Positions 42,162 to 44,209 of a stretch of 44,209 nt of DNA are shown piece after piece (position 1 is the first letter of the stretch; each line of letters opens with the position of its first letter). The DNA comes from Phaeodactylibacter sp. GTDB taxonomy: Bacteria > Bacteroidota > Bacteroidia > Chitinophagales > Saprospiraceae. Below the pieces are notes generated by a model. It searched no databases and was not told where the DNA came from. It was given only the letters and a program-made list of their open reading frames with translations. The stretch is taken from contig JAGFJD010000226.1 of NCBI GenBank assembly GCA_024102975.1, positions 1 through 44,209 on the forward strand, read 5' to 3'. Position numbers and translations under genes: made by a program.

Positions 42162-43040
42162 ATGAACCGTTTAGAACACTGGCGTCGCGCCGGCAAGGCC
42201 TTCAACTGGAACGGCCACCGTATCTTTTACCGCGAGGGTGGGAGAGGAGAGGCCCTGCTCCTCCTCCACGGCTTTCCTACCGCTTCCTGGGACTGGCACA
42301 AGCTATGGCCGGTCCTGGAAGGGCGGTTTCACGTTGTCGCTCCGGACTTCCCGGGCTTTGGGTTCTCCGACAAACCTCGGGGATACGATTATGCCATCAA
42401 CCGCCAGGCGGATATGGCGGAGGAGCTCATCGGGTGTCTGGGCATTCAGGAATTTCATATCCTGGCGCACGATTACGGAGATACCGTGGCGCAGGAGCTG
42501 CTCGCCCGCCACAACGGCAAGGAAAGCAGTTTCGGCGCAGGGCTTTCCATCCATTCGCTCTGCCTGCTCAACGGAGGCCTGTTCCCGGAAGCCCACGCTC
42601 CGCGGCTGGTGCAGCACCTGATGGCATCTCCCATCGGGCGTTTGCTCACGCCATTCTTGTCAAAACGGACGCTGGCCCGCAACTTCAACGCCATCTTTGG
42701 GCCGGAAACGCCGCCCACGGAAGAAGAAATCAACGAATTCTGGTCGTTGATCACTTACAATAAAGGCAAAGCGGTGATGCACCGGCTGATCCGCTACATG
42801 GCAGAACGCCGCCTGAACCGCGAACGCTGGGTGGGCGCCCTGCAACAAGCCGCCATCCCCATCCGCCTGATCGACGGCGCCGCTGACCCCATCTCCGGGC
42901 GCCACCTGGCAGAACACTTCCGGAAACTGATCCCCAATCCGGACGTGGTGCTACTGGAAGGCATCGGCCATTATCCACAGACCGAGGCGCCGGATCTGGT
43001 ACTGCGCCATTTCCTGGAATTTGTGGAGGGAGCAGCTTGA
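42162..43040 (+). CDS. Alpha/beta hydrolase with aspartate nucleophile
   Basis: A 292-residue alpha/beta hydrolase. Oxyanion region LLLLHGFPTASWDW (32-45), nucleophile elbow AHDYGDTV with Asp104 in place of Ser, catalytic His270 in GIGHYPQTEAP, and a likely acid in IDGAADPISG. An Asp nucleophile in an HD(W/Y)G context is the hallmark of haloalkane dehalogenases and epoxide hydrolases, so it probably opens C-halogen or epoxide bonds; which one cannot be said from sequence alone. The start is the ATG at 42162; the frame extends upstream through the palindromic element but without support. Confidence 0.88.
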   Translation: MNRLEHWRRAGKAFNWNGHRIFYREGGRGEALLLLHGFPTASWDWHKLWPVLEGRFHVVAPDFPGFGFSDKPRGYDYAINRQADMAEELIGCLGIQEFHILAHDYGDTVAQELLARHNGKESSFGAGLSIHSLCLLNGGLFPEAHAPRLVQHLMASPIGRLLTPFLSKRTLARNFNAIFGPETPPTEEEINEFWSLITYNKGKAVMHRLIRYMAERRLNRERWVGALQQAAIPIRLIDGAADPISGRHLAEHFRKLIPNPDVVLLEGIGHYPQTEAPDLVLRHFLEFVEGAA

Positions 43041-43181
43041 ATCCCCGGGAATCCAAGCTGCCTGGAGGAGTGCCAGGCCGCTGGCATATTGCTGGACAAG
43101 GATCCGTAGCTTGTTGTCGGTTGTCCGTCAGCGACTAACTGCCTGGTTACAAAATATTGTTACATAAAATAGCTCCAGCCC

Positions 43182-43994
43182 CTATTCCTTCGCCTCGTCC
43201 ACCTTCATCCGCACCTCCGCCCGGATCAGGTCGGCGGCCGCCTCAGTCTCCGCCAGCAGTTTGTCGACATCCTTGCCGGCATGCACTTTTTCAAAGTAAG
43301 GCAGCGGAGAGCCCTGGTTCAGGAACTGCTCCATGTTGGCATAAATATCCACAGTGGCGTCGTGGTAGGCATCGGCGCTGCCGTAGGGCAACTGCTTGGC
43401 CAGGAGTACCCAGCCTTTCATTTCCCCGGCTTCGCGGCGGGCTTTGTGGACGGGCTTCCAGATTTCCCTTTCCACCCGCATGTGGTCAGTACGGCTGCCG
43501 GTTTCCGGGAAATTAAAAAAGTTGAAAACCATGACATTGGCATCGCTCATGTCTTCGGACACGTCCTGGTCGGCGCGGGCCCATATTTCGGACCGAACCA
43601 GCGTCCTGAATTCCGGAGTGCGGGCTACCATGTCCCTTTCCTCTTTCGTCAGGATGTTTTCCAGGCCAGGCATCGCCCAGTTTTCGAGGTAATCGGCCAA
43701 CTGCTTCTCGCCCGAGAAGTTGATGCGGGTCACGTAGTTGTATGCCTCGTTGGCGCCGGATGGATACAGGACCGAAGTGAGTGTCCAGTAGCTGTACTTG
43801 CCGGCCTTGATGTTGGCTTCGTGGATTTTTTTCCAGGCCTTTTCGAGCTTCAGGTAATCGTCGTGTTTGCCGGGTTCTACCTTCATGTAGTCAATGGCAT
43901 AGTAGCGTTGGGGGGCATCGCCCTGGGCGGCGAGGTGCATAAAAGGAAGGTAAAAGAAGGCGGCCAGCAGGCAAGTGTTGATCAGGGTCTTCAT
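43182..43994 (-). CDS. Exported protein with two tandem dimeric-barrel-like halves
   Basis: A 270-residue protein with signal peptide MKTLINTCLLAAFFYLPFMH (cleavage near residue 24). Two halves share a pattern: YMKVEPGKHDDYLKLEKAWKKIHEA at about 37-61 and NFPETGSRTDHMRVEREIWKPVHKA in the second half, each followed by a basic/AG stretch, W-x-L, P-x-G and AY. This fits a tandem duplication of a ferredoxin-like dimeric alpha-beta barrel domain. No named family recognised. A TACATTTG box lies 26 bp upstream. Function unknown; the fold often binds small aromatic or haem-like ligands. Confidence 0.8.
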   Translation of the reverse strand: MKTLINTCLLAAFFYLPFMHLAAQGDAPQRYYAIDYMKVEPGKHDDYLKLEKAWKKIHEANIKAGKYSYWTLTSVLYPSGANEAYNYVTRINFSGEKQLADYLENWAMPGLENILTKEERDMVARTPEFRTLVRSEIWARADQDVSEDMSDANVMVFNFFNFPETGSRTDHMRVEREIWKPVHKARREAGEMKGWVLLAKQLPYGSADAYHDATVDIYANMEQFLNQGSPLPYFEKVHAGKDVDKLLAETEAAADLIRAEVRMKVDEAKE

Positions 43995-44019
43995 AGATGT
44001 TTGTGTATTTGGTGAGCAA

Positions 44020-44027
44020 CAAATGTA
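44020..44027 (-). promoter_or_regulatory. Candidate -7 box TACATTTG for the tandem-barrel gene
   Basis: TACATTTG on the minus strand fits TAnnTTTG, 26 bp before the start at 43994. Confidence 0.42.
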
Positions 44028-44083
44028 GACAGCCGGTTTCAAAAGCCTCTGGACTCAGTTTGCAAATCCCTGGACATATTTTG

Positions 44084-44209
44084 CACACCACTGGACAAAA
44101 TGGTTTTGGACACAGAGCGCACAGAGTCCAACACAGAGATACGCAAAGTTTTCCGTTGATAATCAAGCCTCTGTGTGGCTCTGTGTCTTCTCGGCGTACT
44201 CTGTGTCCA
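44084..44209. repeat. Palindromic mobile-like element, copy 3, cut by the window edge
   Basis: Begins CACACCACTGGACAAAATGG like copy 1 and continues to GTGTCCA at the window end, about 20 bp short of the expected right terminus. More diverged in the middle than copies 1 and 2. Left flank is CATATTTTG. Confidence 0.85.

Noticed and set aside
1..44209. tRNA, rRNA or complete insertion sequence
   Set aside because: No cloverleaf-like segment, ribosomal RNA sequence or transposase frame was recognised anywhere in the window.

Overview
The window looks like chromosomal DNA from a GC-rich member of the Bacteroidota, most likely of the Saprospiraceae type. The evidence is a SusC/SusD pair, a hybrid two-component regulator of the HTCS type, type IX secretion (PorP/SprF and PorE-like proteins, a secreted protein with a C-terminal sorting domain), DUF4199 proteins, an RRM protein with a Gly/Arg/Tyr-rich tail, and candidate promoter boxes of the form TAnnTTTG without clear Shine-Dalgarno sites. 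I saw no rRNA, tRNA, CRISPR array, complete insertion sequence or prophage.

Layout. 1-1656 (minus) is the start of a kdp potassium-pump operon: three tiny one-helix membrane proteins, kdpF, and kdpA running off the left edge. 2309-14150 is a nutrient-uptake region: HTCS regulator (plus), then on the minus strand SusC, SusD, a small lipoprotein and, beyond a terminator, an NtrC-type response regulator with no kinase beside it. 14887-21234 (plus) holds a GT-C-like membrane protein, a dihydroorotase homologue that has lost most metal ligands, two DUF4199 membrane proteins and a polyprenyl-type GT2 glycosyltransferase. 21511-23396 (minus) has a LOG-family protein and coaE. 23516-26601 (plus) is a PorP/PorE-like pair. 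26856-28763 has an MgtC/DUF4010 membrane protein and an RRM protein. 29116-30399 (minus) is a secreted P-domain protein. 30712-38051 has a class A PBP, lpxB plus a small membrane protein, two tandem outer-membrane barrel paralogues, a di-haem peroxidase lipoprotein and surE. 38331 to the end has hemH, a TonB-dependent receptor, an Asp-nucleophile alpha/beta hydrolase and a periplasmic protein with an internal duplication.

The most distinctive feature is the number of small repeats. There are four kinds of palindromic, MITE-like elements (2109-2266; 19424-19590; three copies of a ~146-bp element at 28891, 41877 and 44084, two with flanking 9-11-bp direct repeats; and a GCCAC-ended family at 1920 and 38209). 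A near-perfect 31-bp inverted repeat brackets the GT2 gene, and several short tandem arrays overlap or abut stop or start codons. Together with the small-protein trio ahead of kdpF and the pseudo-dihydroorotase, these are the best candidates for undescribed biology. All functional calls come from reading the sequence and from knowledge of the families; no database search was run.
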